The notes beneath the pieces were generated by a model, which saw nothing but the letters and a program-made list of their open reading frames with translations, searched no databases and had not been told where the DNA came from. A program made the translations under genes and the position numbers. From Rubripirellula amarantea (GTDB lineage: Bacteria > Planctomycetota > Planctomycetia > Pirellulales > Pirellulaceae), in the NCBI RefSeq assembly GCF_007859865.1, contig NZ_SJPI01000001.1:186001-250000 (forward strand): DNA of 64,000 nt. Reading direction: 5' to 3'. This document shows, piece after piece, positions 1 to 8,945 of the stretch. The stretch's first letter is position 1, and every line of letters begins with the position of its first letter.

Positions 1-1
1 G

Positions 2-625
2 TTGGCAAACAATAACGGAGCCGTGCGAGCCGTAGCTACATCCCCGTCGGGGCAACGGTTACTCATCGCTGGCGACAACGGGCTGGCTCAAGTCATCGAC
101 ACTGACGACTCGAGTATTCAATGGCGCATTGATCTGAATCAAACTGACGGGACCGAAGAGAGTCCTGCCGACTTCATGTGTGGCGCGTTTAGCGATGACG
201 AGCAATTTGTCGTGCTAGGCGGCTCCGACAATCTCGTTCGCATGTATGCCATCAATGATCACAACCAGAACGGTGACGATTCACTCCGACAACTCACTTC
301 CGTCCCCATTGAGTTTTCTGGCCATGCAGGCAACATCGATGATGTAAAAATTTTGGGAACCATTGATTCCGGCTTGCGAGTTTTCAGCGCATCGAGTGAC
401 GATTCTGCAAGAATCTGGGATTCGATGATCCGATTGGTCAACGGTAAGGCGGAAGTCACATCGAACGAAGGTAGGGAAGTCCTTTCACTCCAAAAGCACC
501 GTGGCGACGTGACCGCGATTGATGTCACCGACGACGGCAGGCTCATGATGACGGCAGGCCGCGATGGGCAAGTGATCCTATGGCCGGCGACGGCCCCCGA
601 GAACTTGTTTGAAGCAGTTCCCTAA
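2..625 (+). CDS. WD40 repeat protein, C-terminal fragment (5' end outside window)
   Basis: The frame is open to the left edge, so these 207 residues are the end of a larger protein; the TTG at position 2 is not taken as the real start. WD40-type blades are visible: a first one ending around SGQRLLIAGDNG, one containing GHAGNIDDVKIL followed by SSDDSARIWD (residues about 105-145), and a last one with HRGDVTAIDVTDDGRLM and GRDGQVILWP (about 165-200). Such propellers are protein-interaction scaffolds and no enzymatic domain is visible in this part. The stop codon (623-625) overlaps the stop of the convergent M50/HlyD gene at 622-624, so the two transcripts meet tail to tail. Whether it belongs functionally to the export module beside it cannot be told from the fragment. 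Confidence 0.85.
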   Translation: MANNNGAVRAVATSPSGQRLLIAGDNGLAQVIDTDDSSIQWRIDLNQTDGTEESPADFMCGAFSDDEQFVVLGGSDNLVRMYAINDHNQNGDDSLRQLTSVPIEFSGHAGNIDDVKILGTIDSGLRVFSASSDDSARIWDSMIRLVNGKAEVTSNEGREVLSLQKHRGDVTAIDVTDDGRLMMTAGRDGQVILWPATAPENLFEAVP

Positions 626-2709
626 CGTCCGCCGAAGGACTCGCGAAGGGCTGCTTTCATCCGATCCCAAACGGATGCACGGTCCACCTCGATTGCTACC
701 TTGGACTTACGATGCACCGGAAGAACTCTATCTCCGTTTGCAATGCGGATCCTCACGCGATATTGCGGGTCTAATGTCAGTCCATTCGAATGACGCTCTA
801 CCGGCGATGGGCTAATGGCGACGACAATTCCAGTCACTGCTCGCTTGCCATGATCTTTCAGTATCAATGAAGCTGCTTGTCCGTCACGCAGCAAGGCAAC
901 TTGGCTTTGATCAACCAGTGCAACCGCTTCTCGAGCGTGCGCGTGCCCAACGGATCCCAACACCGTTCCGACCGGAAGCCACATTCCCGATTTGAACGAC
1001 TTCTTCATTTGAACCTTTGTCGAATCCGAGGAATACGAGACAGTTGAAATGGATGGTGACGGACTAGGTGGTGGGTAAAACACACCCGTCACCGGCGACC
1101 GCACGTCAAGCGATGACGCCTGACGCGTCAACAAATCAACACGGTCGGTACTGCTGCGAAGCGACTCTGCGATAGCGGGAATCTGTTCGCTCCATTGCGA
1201 ATTCACATGCCGTGTTTGCTGGAAGACTCGCAATCGAGTTTGCCAGACAGACTGCTGAGAAACCGCTTCCGCATGTTTGCGTTGAGTCTCGCCATTATAG
1301 AGTTGGACAAGCGATTGCCCATCAGCGACGGTCGCACCGTGGCGTAGATCTTCAGTCAAGTAACCTGCTGTCGAAACGAACACGTCCTGTGATCCCGCTG
1401 CAACAATGTCAGCTGGCGCGACTACGAAGCGGGGTAGCGGTATTAGACAACCGGCAACAATGCATGCAGCACCCAGCAACCAGGAAATCCGAGCCAAACC
1501 CGAGGGACTCGCGACACTATTTCGCGATCTGTTCTGCCTTAGGAGCCTGACCAACTTGGACGCCAGCCCCAAAGCGATTGCTCCCACCACGGCAGCGCCG
1601 AGTCCAATCGAGTTCGCAGCCGAATAGAGCAATCCCACAATCACCGCGAGGATAACGACTCGGTACGCCATGCTAAGTGCAGCGTAGATTGACATTAGTA
1701 TTGCCCTCCCCATTGCCACACCTGCCACACCCTCGCCTCCCCAATGATTTCGACGATCGAACCAACCACGAAGGATACGACGAGACTCGCTGGCAAGATT
1801 GGGCGTGCCGGTAGCGTCGGAAAGCAGGTAGTACCCGTCATAACGCAGCAAAGGATTACCGTTGATTAACAGCGTCGAAACCGAGCAAACCAGCATCAAT
1901 ACGATGCTGACGTGATGGATCACTCCGCTATCAGTTGCCAACCAGAAGAATGTGGCAAGTGTTGCGATCCAGCATTCCGCCAGGATCCCAGCCGCTGAGA
2001 CCAACATTCGATCGCGTGTTTTTCGCAGGAGCCAAGCATCGGAAACATCAACATACATGCATGGGATTCCACACAGCAGCATCACACCGACTTCGCGGCA
2101 ATCGCATCGAACGTGTCGGCATGCTAACGCGTGAGCAGTCTCGTGTACGAGCTTGGCTATGGACACCGCGATGGCAACAACAATCCAATTTGTTGTTGGG
2201 GTCAGGGTCGCATTTGCGACTTCCTTCATCCAAACGTCAAGTCGACTGAAGGTTAGCAATAGTGCCAGCGGACCGAGCACCCAAAGTAGGCGCCACGACC
2301 AAGGACTGAAAAAACAGGGTGTCAAAAAATCTAATCGCTCGAGTAGGCGATCGGGCGAAACACCAGGAAAGCGAACTGCCAGTAATCGTGACCACCACGG
2401 CGACGCAACAACTTCCGTTTGACCGCCGGCTCCTTCAAGCAAATGGCATACTTTGACTTGGTGGAAAAAGTTGGCAATCGATTGTTTCGAGATGATTTGG
2501 TCCGGAGATCGACTGCTGACCTTTGCATAAATCTCCGCGATGTCTCGCGTACCATCAGCCAGCATCAACAAGTCGTACTCTTCTTGCGAAAAATGGAAAT
2601 AGCTTCCCGCGATGGGATCATAGACGACCCAACGCAACGAATCCCCCATTTCGATTTGGCGGCGTACTAAGTCAACTCGGACTTTAGGATTAGCACTCAT
2701 CCCGTTCAC
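622..2709 (-). CDS. PqqD-like / M50 metallopeptidase / HlyD-type adaptor fusion protein
   Basis: This 695-residue protein has three parts. Residues about 10-95 resemble a PqqD-like winged-helix domain (VVYDPIAGSYFHFSQEEYDL, then LADGTRDIAEIY). Residues about 130-430 form a polytopic membrane region with the M50 zinc site HETAH (189-193) and a second-ligand motif NPLLRYDGYYLLSD with Asp291. Residues about 430-690 carry a lipoyl-like hairpin and beta-barrel as in HlyD adaptors. M50 enzymes normally cleave within membranes; in this architecture the peptidase may serve as the membrane base of an exporter, which is inference. The GTG start at 2709 overlaps the stop of the upstream adaptor gene (GTGA) and has AAGGA five bases upstream; an ATG at 2700 is the alternative. 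It is the last gene of a three-gene minus-strand operon. Confidence 0.85.
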   Translation of the reverse strand: MNGMSANPKVRVDLVRRQIEMGDSLRWVVYDPIAGSYFHFSQEEYDLLMLADGTRDIAEIYAKVSSRSPDQIISKQSIANFFHQVKVCHLLEGAGGQTEVVASPWWSRLLAVRFPGVSPDRLLERLDFLTPCFFSPWSWRLLWVLGPLALLLTFSRLDVWMKEVANATLTPTTNWIVVAIAVSIAKLVHETAHALACRHVRCDCREVGVMLLCGIPCMYVDVSDAWLLRKTRDRMLVSAAGILAECWIATLATFFWLATDSGVIHHVSIVLMLVCSVSTLLINGNPLLRYDGYYLLSDATGTPNLASESRRILRGWFDRRNHWGGEGVAGVAMGRAILMSIYAALSMAYRVVILAVIVGLLYSAANSIGLGAAVVGAIALGLASKLVRLLRQNRSRNSVASPSGLARISWLLGAACIVAGCLIPLPRFVVAPADIVAAGSQDVFVSTAGYLTEDLRHGATVADGQSLVQLYNGETQRKHAEAVSQQSVWQTRLRVFQQTRHVNSQWSEQIPAIAESLRSSTDRVDLLTRQASSLDVRSPVTGVFYPPPSPSPSISTVSYSSDSTKVQMKKSFKSGMWLPVGTVLGSVGHAHAREAVALVDQSQVALLRDGQAASLILKDHGKRAVTGIVVAISPSPVERHSNGLTLDPQYRVRIRIANGDRVLPVHRKSKVAIEVDRASVWDRMKAALRESFGGR

Positions 2710-3827
2710 GGCGTTCCTTTAGCCGCAGACGCTTTACGGGTTCCAACTACATTGGCTTGCATTCCCGGTCGAGCGGAAAAGTCTTGATTGTCAAACTCGA
2801 TCCAGACTCGCACTTCCTGGTTGACCGGGTCCACCGTGGGGGCAACAAATATCACTTCGCCAACTCTTTGAATCGTCCGGGTTCCCGCCTGTACTTCAAG
2901 CTCTACCTCATCGCCCAACTGAATCGACGAAAGATCGTCGAGAGCGAGGTAGCCATCAACCCGAAGACGATCCAATCGAATGAGCTTCATCACTGGATCA
3001 CCCGCATTCACCCAACCGCCGGAATGCTGGTGGCGTTCCACGATCGTCCCGGCGAATGGGGCTGTGAAGTGATGCTGATCAAGGCGAGTTTGAGCCAGTT
3101 CAAGTTGCTGTTTTCGAGCAAGGCTTTGCAACCGCTGGATGTCTTGCCCGGACTTTGCCGCAGCGATTTCGGTTTGCGATTGTTCAACATTTGCGTCGAA
3201 TCGTTTGGCAGCCTCTACTTCCGCCTGGGCTTGCAGAACCGCGACGCGTTGTTCGAACTCTGCCTGCTTCGTTTCGAGTCGACTCTTTTCAAATGCAAGT
3301 CTTAGCCCTTCAATCTCCGATTGCGAAACACTCTCGCTATAGGAGTTGCGGGATTGGATCGCTCGTTCGAGTTCGTTCTTGCTTACCGCTTCCGCTTTTC
3401 TCGCCGCCTGGATACGTGTCTCGTTCTCGGACTGCTGCTCGGCAATTCGCCGCAAGATTTGTTGCTGACGAGATTGTTGGCGATCGGCCTTTAGCTTCGC
3501 TTCCGCATAGTCGATTCCCGAGTGATCCATGGTTCTTGCCTGGGCCACAGCGAGTTCTGTCTTGGCGAGTTCAACCGCAATCATAGCTTCACGATCGTCA
3601 AGCTTGCCGAGCACTTGGCCTGCTTGAACGATATCGCCCTCCCTAACATCGAGCGAAGCAATCTTCCCACTTCGCATGGACGGGACATCAACAGTGTCGA
3701 TAGCAACGACCGAGAGGGACTTAAGCTGAATATCACCTTGGGCGATCGCCGCTGTGTCTGCGTGCGACAACCAAGACATGGCGAAGGCCGCCACGATGTT
3801 CACGGTTGTGTTCGACATCACTTTCAT
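2706..3827 (-). CDS. HlyD/RND-type periplasmic adaptor protein
   Basis: A 373-residue membrane-fusion (adaptor) protein. After a signal-like N-terminus (about residues 1-30, ending near TAAIAQ) comes a lipoyl half-motif (SGKIASLDVREGDIVQAGQ), then a long alpha-helical hairpin rich in Gln, Glu, Arg and Ala, the second lipoyl half (FTAPFAGTIVERHQHSGG) and a beta-barrel ending near RPGMQANVVG. Adaptors of this family bridge an inner-membrane transporter and a TolC-type channel. An ATG 30 bases upstream (3857) would overlap the preceding gene by 28 bases; the ATG at 3827 is preferred because it lies 2 bases after that gene's stop and puts the hydrophobic signal at the N-terminus. It is translationally linked to both neighbours, so the three proteins are probably made in fixed proportion. 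Confidence 0.88.
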   Translation of the reverse strand: MKVMSNTTVNIVAAFAMSWLSHADTAAIAQGDIQLKSLSVVAIDTVDVPSMRSGKIASLDVREGDIVQAGQVLGKLDDREAMIAVELAKTELAVAQARTMDHSGIDYAEAKLKADRQQSRQQQILRRIAEQQSENETRIQAARKAEAVSKNELERAIQSRNSYSESVSQSEIEGLRLAFEKSRLETKQAEFEQRVAVLQAQAEVEAAKRFDANVEQSQTEIAAAKSGQDIQRLQSLARKQQLELAQTRLDQHHFTAPFAGTIVERHQHSGGWVNAGDPVMKLIRLDRLRVDGYLALDDLSSIQLGDEVELEVQAGTRTIQRVGEVIFVAPTVDPVNQEVRVWIEFDNQDFSARPGMQANVVGTRKASAAKGTP

Positions 3828-3829
3828 TC

Positions 3830-5689
3830 TTAAATCCAAACCAAAGTCCGCCACCATTCGACGAAGCCACGAAAGAGTACAAAGGCAACCGATCGTTCAT
3901 CGCAGGGGACTCGCGCGATCACACCCGCACCCGGACGCAAAGATTCAGCGGACTGGGCATCAACTTCAAGCGTCACCTCGACCACGGATTCACCTTGCTC
4001 GTTTATCTTCGATGCGGACGCGATCTCACTTAATTTGCCGATGTGTGAAATCGTTGGCGACGAGAGCACACGGAACGAGCAGCTTCGCGTTCGATTGGTT
4101 GCTTTCGATGAATCGCTCAGGTAGCCGATCTCGTGGTCAGGAACTTCCAACTTCACTCGCCAACCGTCGTTTTCATTGACAAGATCCATCAGATGATGTC
4201 CGTGTGTGACGGGACGGCCAACCATCGAGTTTCGCGTGTCCCATTGATCCACGACACCCACGATGGGACTTCGCAAGAGCAGGCGATCTCTTTGCTTCGA
4301 GATGATCTTTAGTTGTTGCTTGAGACCGTTAATTTCGGCCTTCAGCACTTCCGCTTCTGCGGTCGCAAAAGAGTGGGAATCGCGTTTTGACGCCACCGTC
4401 GAACTCAGCTTAGTTTGCGCGGCTGCCAATCGAGACCGCGTGTCTTGATCGACAAGTTCCAACGCGGGACTCGTCAATTGCATCAACGGCGTGCCTTCAA
4501 CAACTCGCTCGCCATCTTCCACGAAGACTTCGGAGATGAGTCCTTGATCCGGTGCATACACCGATGCGAAACCCACGGGTTCAACTTTCCCTTTGACAGC
4601 GATGGAAAAAGGAACAGGCAACCAGCACAAAATTGCACAAGCGACGATGAAGGTCGCCAGCAGAGCGGCAAGGAAAGCAGGACTCAAGCTGGTTCGCATC
4701 CGCTGGATCAAACCGGCGGTGGACTCTTCTCGCCGCATCGCCAACATTGTGGCTCTCGAAACCATAGGCAAGGCCACAGCAAGTTTCGACAACGCAACCT
4801 CCGGCTCAGCACGCTCATCGCTTTCGATCGAATCGGCGAACCATTCCAACACAACGTAAGCGAAAGACCCACCATCAGACCCACCATCGCAGGCTTGCAA
4901 GTCAACAACTCGCAAATCCAGAATCCCGAAGGTACTCATGTATTCGGATTTGTCCGCGTCGTTACTTACCACACGTTTGATGCTGCGGATCGTCCGGGCA
5001 TCCTGATCAATTTTGGCAGCGGCAGAGCTCCCGACTACACGCAGCGAACTACCGCATTGAAGTACCAACGTTGCTCTTGGGGCTCCGCTCACCCGTGCGA
5101 CCGTTGCGGCGATGGCGTGGTAGCTTTCGGTGGGGGAACCTCCCGAAAACAACTGCTCGCACTCGGATGCACGGTCTCGTGCCGCAATGAGTTCGCTTCG
5201 CAACAGTATCGGAATCGCGAGCCCGGTAAGTGCGTGCTGAAGTTCTGCCACAGGTTTGCGAACGTTCAATGCAACCGAGTCGTCAAATCGCTGTTCAATA
5301 AAAACATAGTCGTTTGAGGTAAGCGACTGGGTAGTTCGACAGATCTCGCCTTTGCCTTTGCCTTCTGGCTCGACGATCCAGTGCAAGGACGGATCGATTT
5401 CGAAATTGGCGTCAACAGGATCGGTAGTGGCAACGCAAACTCCGCTGCGACCAAGCGACTCAATCTGAAAACGGCCTTCGGAATCGCGGTGAGTTCGTCC
5501 GATCGTCGTCAACCGAGCCCCACAAATCGTCCGCAGGCGAACAACTAGTTCGTCGAATCCTCGTGTTTGGTCAAGCTGGTCCCCGTTCAGCTTTCCTCGT
5601 TCAAGCTGGTCAAGCAAGTCTTCGCCTTCTCGCCAAATTCGCTCGGCATCGAGTGAACGTTCCGTTGGGGGAATGCGGGACTGTGACAT
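3830..5689 (-). CDS. GAF-like/HlyD-type adaptor with large N-terminal region
   Basis: First gene of the three-gene adaptor operon, 619 residues. Residues about 40-320 precede a single membrane helix (about 338-358) and look like one or two GAF-type sensory folds (for example FDELVVRLRTICGARLTTIG and GAPRATLVLQCGSSLRVVG); this domain call is tentative. After the helix come a lipoyl motif (GLISEVFVEDGERVVEGTP), a short coiled coil (about 410-455), the second lipoyl half (LLLRSPIVGVVDQWDTRNSM) and a beta-barrel. The long N-terminal part would be cytoplasmic and the adaptor part periplasmic, so the protein could couple an intracellular signal to export; that is inference. ATG start at 5689. The upstream region contains two overlapping inverted repeats. 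Confidence 0.82.
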   Translation of the reverse strand: MSQSRIPPTERSLDAERIWREGEDLLDQLERGKLNGDQLDQTRGFDELVVRLRTICGARLTTIGRTHRDSEGRFQIESLGRSGVCVATTDPVDANFEIDPSLHWIVEPEGKGKGEICRTTQSLTSNDYVFIEQRFDDSVALNVRKPVAELQHALTGLAIPILLRSELIAARDRASECEQLFSGGSPTESYHAIAATVARVSGAPRATLVLQCGSSLRVVGSSAAAKIDQDARTIRSIKRVVSNDADKSEYMSTFGILDLRVVDLQACDGGSDGGSFAYVVLEWFADSIESDERAEPEVALSKLAVALPMVSRATMLAMRREESTAGLIQRMRTSLSPAFLAALLATFIVACAILCWLPVPFSIAVKGKVEPVGFASVYAPDQGLISEVFVEDGERVVEGTPLMQLTSPALELVDQDTRSRLAAAQTKLSSTVASKRDSHSFATAEAEVLKAEINGLKQQLKIISKQRDRLLLRSPIVGVVDQWDTRNSMVGRPVTHGHHLMDLVNENDGWRVKLEVPDHEIGYLSDSSKATNRTRSCSFRVLSSPTISHIGKLSEIASASKINEQGESVVEVTLEVDAQSAESLRPGAGVIARVPCDERSVAFVLFRGFVEWWRTLVWI

Positions 5690-6011
5690 GACCGAGAGCG
5701 ATTTACGAATTGAACGGAACAGGGCGAGGTTCCGTTCTAGTTTACCTAGAAACCCATTGATTCTCTCATTTCAACGAGGCGAAACGCGTGTGTTGGATGC
5801 AGTTTCACGCCCGAATGTTCCTGCGGATAGGCGAGTTGGGGAGGACTATTACGGTTATTCCGGTCGAATTGATTGAAACGAATGATCCGCGCCATGGTGA
5901 CGGTACGAAAAAAGAGAACGTGCACGAATGCGCCCGGTTCACGCCATCGATGCGTGGCGTCATCCGTGAAACTTCACTTTTGCTTCGCTTCCTCCCAATC
6001 GTTCTTAGCCC
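5690..6011. other. Divergent intergenic region between adaptor operon and TolC-like gene
   Basis: This 322-base stretch holds no credible gene. It must contain the promoters for the adaptor operon (leftward) and for the TolC-like gene (rightward), but I could not identify convincing -35/-10 pairs for either. The only clear structure is the pair of overlapping inverted repeats at 5712-5751, close to the adaptor operon start. Confidence 0.6.
5712..5751 (-). promoter_or_regulatory. Two overlapping inverted repeats upstream of the adaptor operon
   Basis: GAACGGAAC (5712-5720) and GTTCCGTTC (5729-5737) are perfect 9-base arms around an 8-base spacer. TTCTAG (5735-5740) and CTAGAA (5746-5751) are perfect 6-base arms around TTTAC. 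The two repeats share TTC at 5735-5737, so in RNA the hairpins would exclude each other, and on DNA they could be adjacent or competing operator sites. They lie 23-62 bases upstream of the ATG at 5689. The symmetry is seen directly; a regulatory role is inferred. Confidence 0.45.
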
Positions 6012-7943
6012 GTGTCAAAACGTCACGATGTCTCACGATCGCAAAGAAGTGTCCCAGAGCGGACGCTGGCGGTGGTCTGTGCGCTAGGAATCGTAGTTCT
6101 TGGTTCGACCATGACGATAGGATGCCGAAGCTACCGAGACACCAAGAGCACGATCAAGAATGACACCGCCTGCTTAGATAGTTTGATGTGCAATGTGGAT
6201 GCTGGCACCCCCGCCGCCGAGCCCATGCAAACCACTGCACCACCACTGACGCTGAAAACCAGTGACCTGGATACCATCGCCTACCGCGAAATGTCACTGA
6301 GCGAGGCAATTCAACTTGCGATGCAGAATTCACAGGTACTTCGCGATCTCGGGGGCACGATCTTAAGAGCCCCAGTGAATCTAGCAACGAACGAAACTCG
6401 TCCGTTGGCGGAAACAGATCCGCAGGCAAGTGTCGAAGCGGCGCTATCAGCATTTGATGCCCAGTTTTATGCACTCGGGAAATGGCAAAACAACGATCGA
6501 CAATTCAACAACCGTTTTTTCGGTGGCGGAGCGAATGCGTTCAAACAAGACACCCATGACTATGTGTTCCAGTTGTCAAAACGTACGGCCACGGGCGCGC
6601 AACTGGCAATTCGAAGTGTCACCGACTACGACGCTAACAATGCGACCGGAAACGAATTCCCGAGTGCTTGGCAGACACAACTGCATGCCGAAGCTAGGCA
6701 ACCGTTGCTGCAGGGCGGCGGGTTGTCGTTTAATCGAATCGCAGGTCCCGATGCTCAACCGGGCGTCTACAACGGGATCGTGATCGCGAAGGTCAACAAC
6801 GACATCACAGCCGCCGAGTTCCGCAAGCAAACGCGAGACTACGTCAGCAACGTCATCAATGCGTATTGGGACTTGTACTTCGCTTATCGTGACCTCGATT
6901 CCAAACGCGATGCACTTGATCGAAGTCGTCAGACGTGGCAAAGCTACGAAGCTCAAAAGACTAGCAACCGACGCACGGGCGCTGCGGAAGCGTTAGCCCG
7001 CGAGCAGTACTTTCGGTTCGAGTCCGAAGTACAAGATGCAGTCGCCGGCAAACTGGTTCAACGCACCCAAGTCAACAACTCGACCACCGGTGGCACATTT
7101 GCCGGTGTCGGTGGCGTGTTGACTGCTGAACGACGGTTGAGATTGTTGATCGGACTACCGATTAGCGAATCAATGCTTTTACGGCCTGCTGACGAACCCC
7201 ACGATGCGCCGCTGATCTTTGACTGGGAATCCATTTCGGTCGAAGCCATTCAGATGCGAACTGAACTGCACCAACAGCGATTGGAATTGAAGCGAAAAGA
7301 GCTTGAGTTGCTCGCCGCCAAGAATTACTTGATGCCTTCGCTCGATCTGGTGACAATTTACCGACTCAGAGGCCTCGATCAAAGCTTGGCTGGCGACGAC
7401 AGTGCGTTTAGTGAAGTCGGCAGCTTGGAATACCAGGAATACGAGGCCAATCTTGAACTGCGGATGCCGATTGGTTTTCGCCAAGCACACGCCGCCGTCC
7501 GACATGCGAAGTTTGAAATCGCTCGAGCCAAGGCATTGTTGATGGAGCAGGAGCGGCAGATCTTGCATGACCTAGCCGCGGTGGTGGCCGAATGCGACCG
7601 AGCGCACGTTCAGATGGAAACGAACCTGAACCGATTCTTGGCCGCCAGTGATGCACTGAACGTACTGGAAGCCAACCGCGAAGCGGGCTTGCCAGTGAAT
7701 TTGGAACAACTGCTGGACGCTCAGCGTCGCACGAGCGAGGCTCAAAGTCGGTACTATTTGTCGTTGGTTGAATACACGATTGCGGCGAAGAATGTGCAAC
7801 TCGAAAAGGGCACACTTCTTGATACGGTAGAACTTTTTGTCGTCGATGAGTTCAGCAGTGTTTCAATCAACGAGAGCGGAATGAATCATTCCGAATTGCC
7901 CATTGTCGACCAAGCAGAGTTCACGGTTGAACAGCCTGACTGA
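6012..7943 (+). CDS. TolC-family outer-membrane efflux lipoprotein
   Basis: A 643-residue outer-membrane channel protein. The N-terminus has a hydrophobic stretch (about residues 18-37) ending in TIGC, a probable lipobox with Cys38. Two TolC/OEP-like halves follow: SLSEAIQLAMQNSQVLRD (about 95-112), a long helical region with ISAYWDLYFAYRDLDSKRD-type sequence (actual start NAYWDLYF, about 288), then the second half with LELRMPIGFRQAHAAVRHAK and long helices to about residue 600. Such trimers form the tunnel across the periplasm and outer membrane. It is transcribed away from three adaptor genes and is their likely partner. The start is a GTG at 6012; no strong ribosome-binding site is visible. 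Confidence 0.9.
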   Translation: MSKRHDVSRSQRSVPERTLAVVCALGIVVLGSTMTIGCRSYRDTKSTIKNDTACLDSLMCNVDAGTPAAEPMQTTAPPLTLKTSDLDTIAYREMSLSEAIQLAMQNSQVLRDLGGTILRAPVNLATNETRPLAETDPQASVEAALSAFDAQFYALGKWQNNDRQFNNRFFGGGANAFKQDTHDYVFQLSKRTATGAQLAIRSVTDYDANNATGNEFPSAWQTQLHAEARQPLLQGGGLSFNRIAGPDAQPGVYNGIVIAKVNNDITAAEFRKQTRDYVSNVINAYWDLYFAYRDLDSKRDALDRSRQTWQSYEAQKTSNRRTGAAEALAREQYFRFESEVQDAVAGKLVQRTQVNNSTTGGTFAGVGGVLTAERRLRLLIGLPISESMLLRPADEPHDAPLIFDWESISVEAIQMRTELHQQRLELKRKELELLAAKNYLMPSLDLVTIYRLRGLDQSLAGDDSAFSEVGSLEYQEYEANLELRMPIGFRQAHAAVRHAKFEIARAKALLMEQERQILHDLAAVVAECDRAHVQMETNLNRFLAASDALNVLEANREAGLPVNLEQLLDAQRRTSEAQSRYYLSLVEYTIAAKNVQLEKGTLLDTVELFVVDEFSSVSINESGMNHSELPIVDQAEFTVEQPD

Positions 7944-8082
7944 ATAGGCAGCGTTTTTCCGGTGACTGCCCCAGCATCGCGGTAGACTACACGAAGCACG
8001 ATAGCCCGCTTTGAGTGATTTCTGGTACCAGGGCAACACTGCCTGCTGTGGTGATCTTGCCGGGGCGATATGCTGTTTCATC

Positions 8083-8811
8083 ATGAGTACATCTGAACTA
8101 ATACGTCAAATTCACCTGAAATCACCCTTCAATGCAGATCCGTCTTCGACAGATGAGGATGATGCTGCCAACGCTGATTCGTTGATAGGATTGTTCCAGA
8201 ACTTCCGCCCTGACGGCAAAGGCCTGCAGGGTATTTTTAGCGACCTTGAGCCTCACCTTGATCGTGAAGTCGGGATACAACTGGAAGAGCGACTTGATCA
8301 ATTGTTCACGGCAGCCGGCGACGATCGTCGGCCGCAGGGAGGCCGAGACGCTTACTTCGTCGTCAGGCAACCTCCTGAAGTTTCAGTCGCGCAAGCGTCG
8401 GCCTGGGCAACTCAGTGGATGGAGCAGCTCGCCGAGCTTGCAAACAATGTTGGTGATGCGGAAACAGCATCGGTACTCGATCCAATACCGAGCGTTCGCG
8501 TCCTTGAAGGAATCCCGCCCAAGCATCCCAAGCTGGATGAAGAAAAAACGTTGTTTTTGACAACGATGCAGCAAGACGTCTCGATCTTGTTGGAACGCAT
8601 GGATGCTGGTCCCGCACCCGCCGCTTTGCGACAGGCGTACTATTTCATTTCCTGCGATGCGATGCTGCGGGACTACTTGATGTGGCCAATTTATAGGTCA
8701 GTATCGGCAGTCGAGGATCCGTTCCTGCCATACTTCGAGCTTTGGCGGCATGGAGTAAAGTACCGCATTTTCCAAGAGAAACAGATGGACTTGTACCTTC
8801 CGAGACGCTGA
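8083..8811 (+). CDS. Conserved-looking protein of unknown function
   Basis: A 242-residue protein that I do not recognise. It has no signal peptide, no membrane helix and no cysteine-rich motif. The N-terminal third is acidic (SSTDEDDAANAD), the middle is helix-rich (VSVAQASAWATQWMEQLAEL), and the C-terminus has aromatic blocks (LRQAYYFISCDAMLRDYL and DPFLPYFELWRHGVKY) that suggest a folded soluble domain. The ATG at 8083 is preferred over a TTG at 8011. A hairpin with a T-rich tail follows about 25 bases downstream. It stands alone between the TolC-like gene and the alcohol dehydrogenase, so the neighbours say little about its role. Confidence 0.7.
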   Translation: MSTSELIRQIHLKSPFNADPSSTDEDDAANADSLIGLFQNFRPDGKGLQGIFSDLEPHLDREVGIQLEERLDQLFTAAGDDRRPQGGRDAYFVVRQPPEVSVAQASAWATQWMEQLAELANNVGDAETASVLDPIPSVRVLEGIPPKHPKLDEEKTLFLTTMQQDVSILLERMDAGPAPAALRQAYYFISCDAMLRDYLMWPIYRSVSAVEDPFLPYFELWRHGVKYRIFQEKQMDLYLPRR

Positions 8812-8836
8812 ATGCATTGGCGGACCAGACGCCGAG

Positions 8837-8867
8837 ACGGGTATCCCAACGATACCGTGTTCCTTTT
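8837..8867 (+). terminator. Probable rho-independent terminator after the unknown gene
   Basis: GGTATC (8840-8845) pairs with GATACC (8851-8856) across CCAAC. The stem extends by ACG (8837-8839) with CGT (8856-8858) if one G is bulged. TTCCTTTTG follows at 8861-8868. It sits just downstream of the stop at 8811. Confidence 0.4.
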
Positions 8868-8945
8868 GTGATCGCGGCCCGGTAAGGTGCCTTCTTCGAT
8901 GTTCTGGTGACTGCACTTTTCTACTCCACGATCCAACGCTTGCCG

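Noticed and set aside
4415-5317. A 300-residue open frame on the plus strand
   Set aside because: It lies wholly antisense to the GAF/HlyD adaptor gene, whose protein has clear domains; the frame has no domain features and is a shadow.
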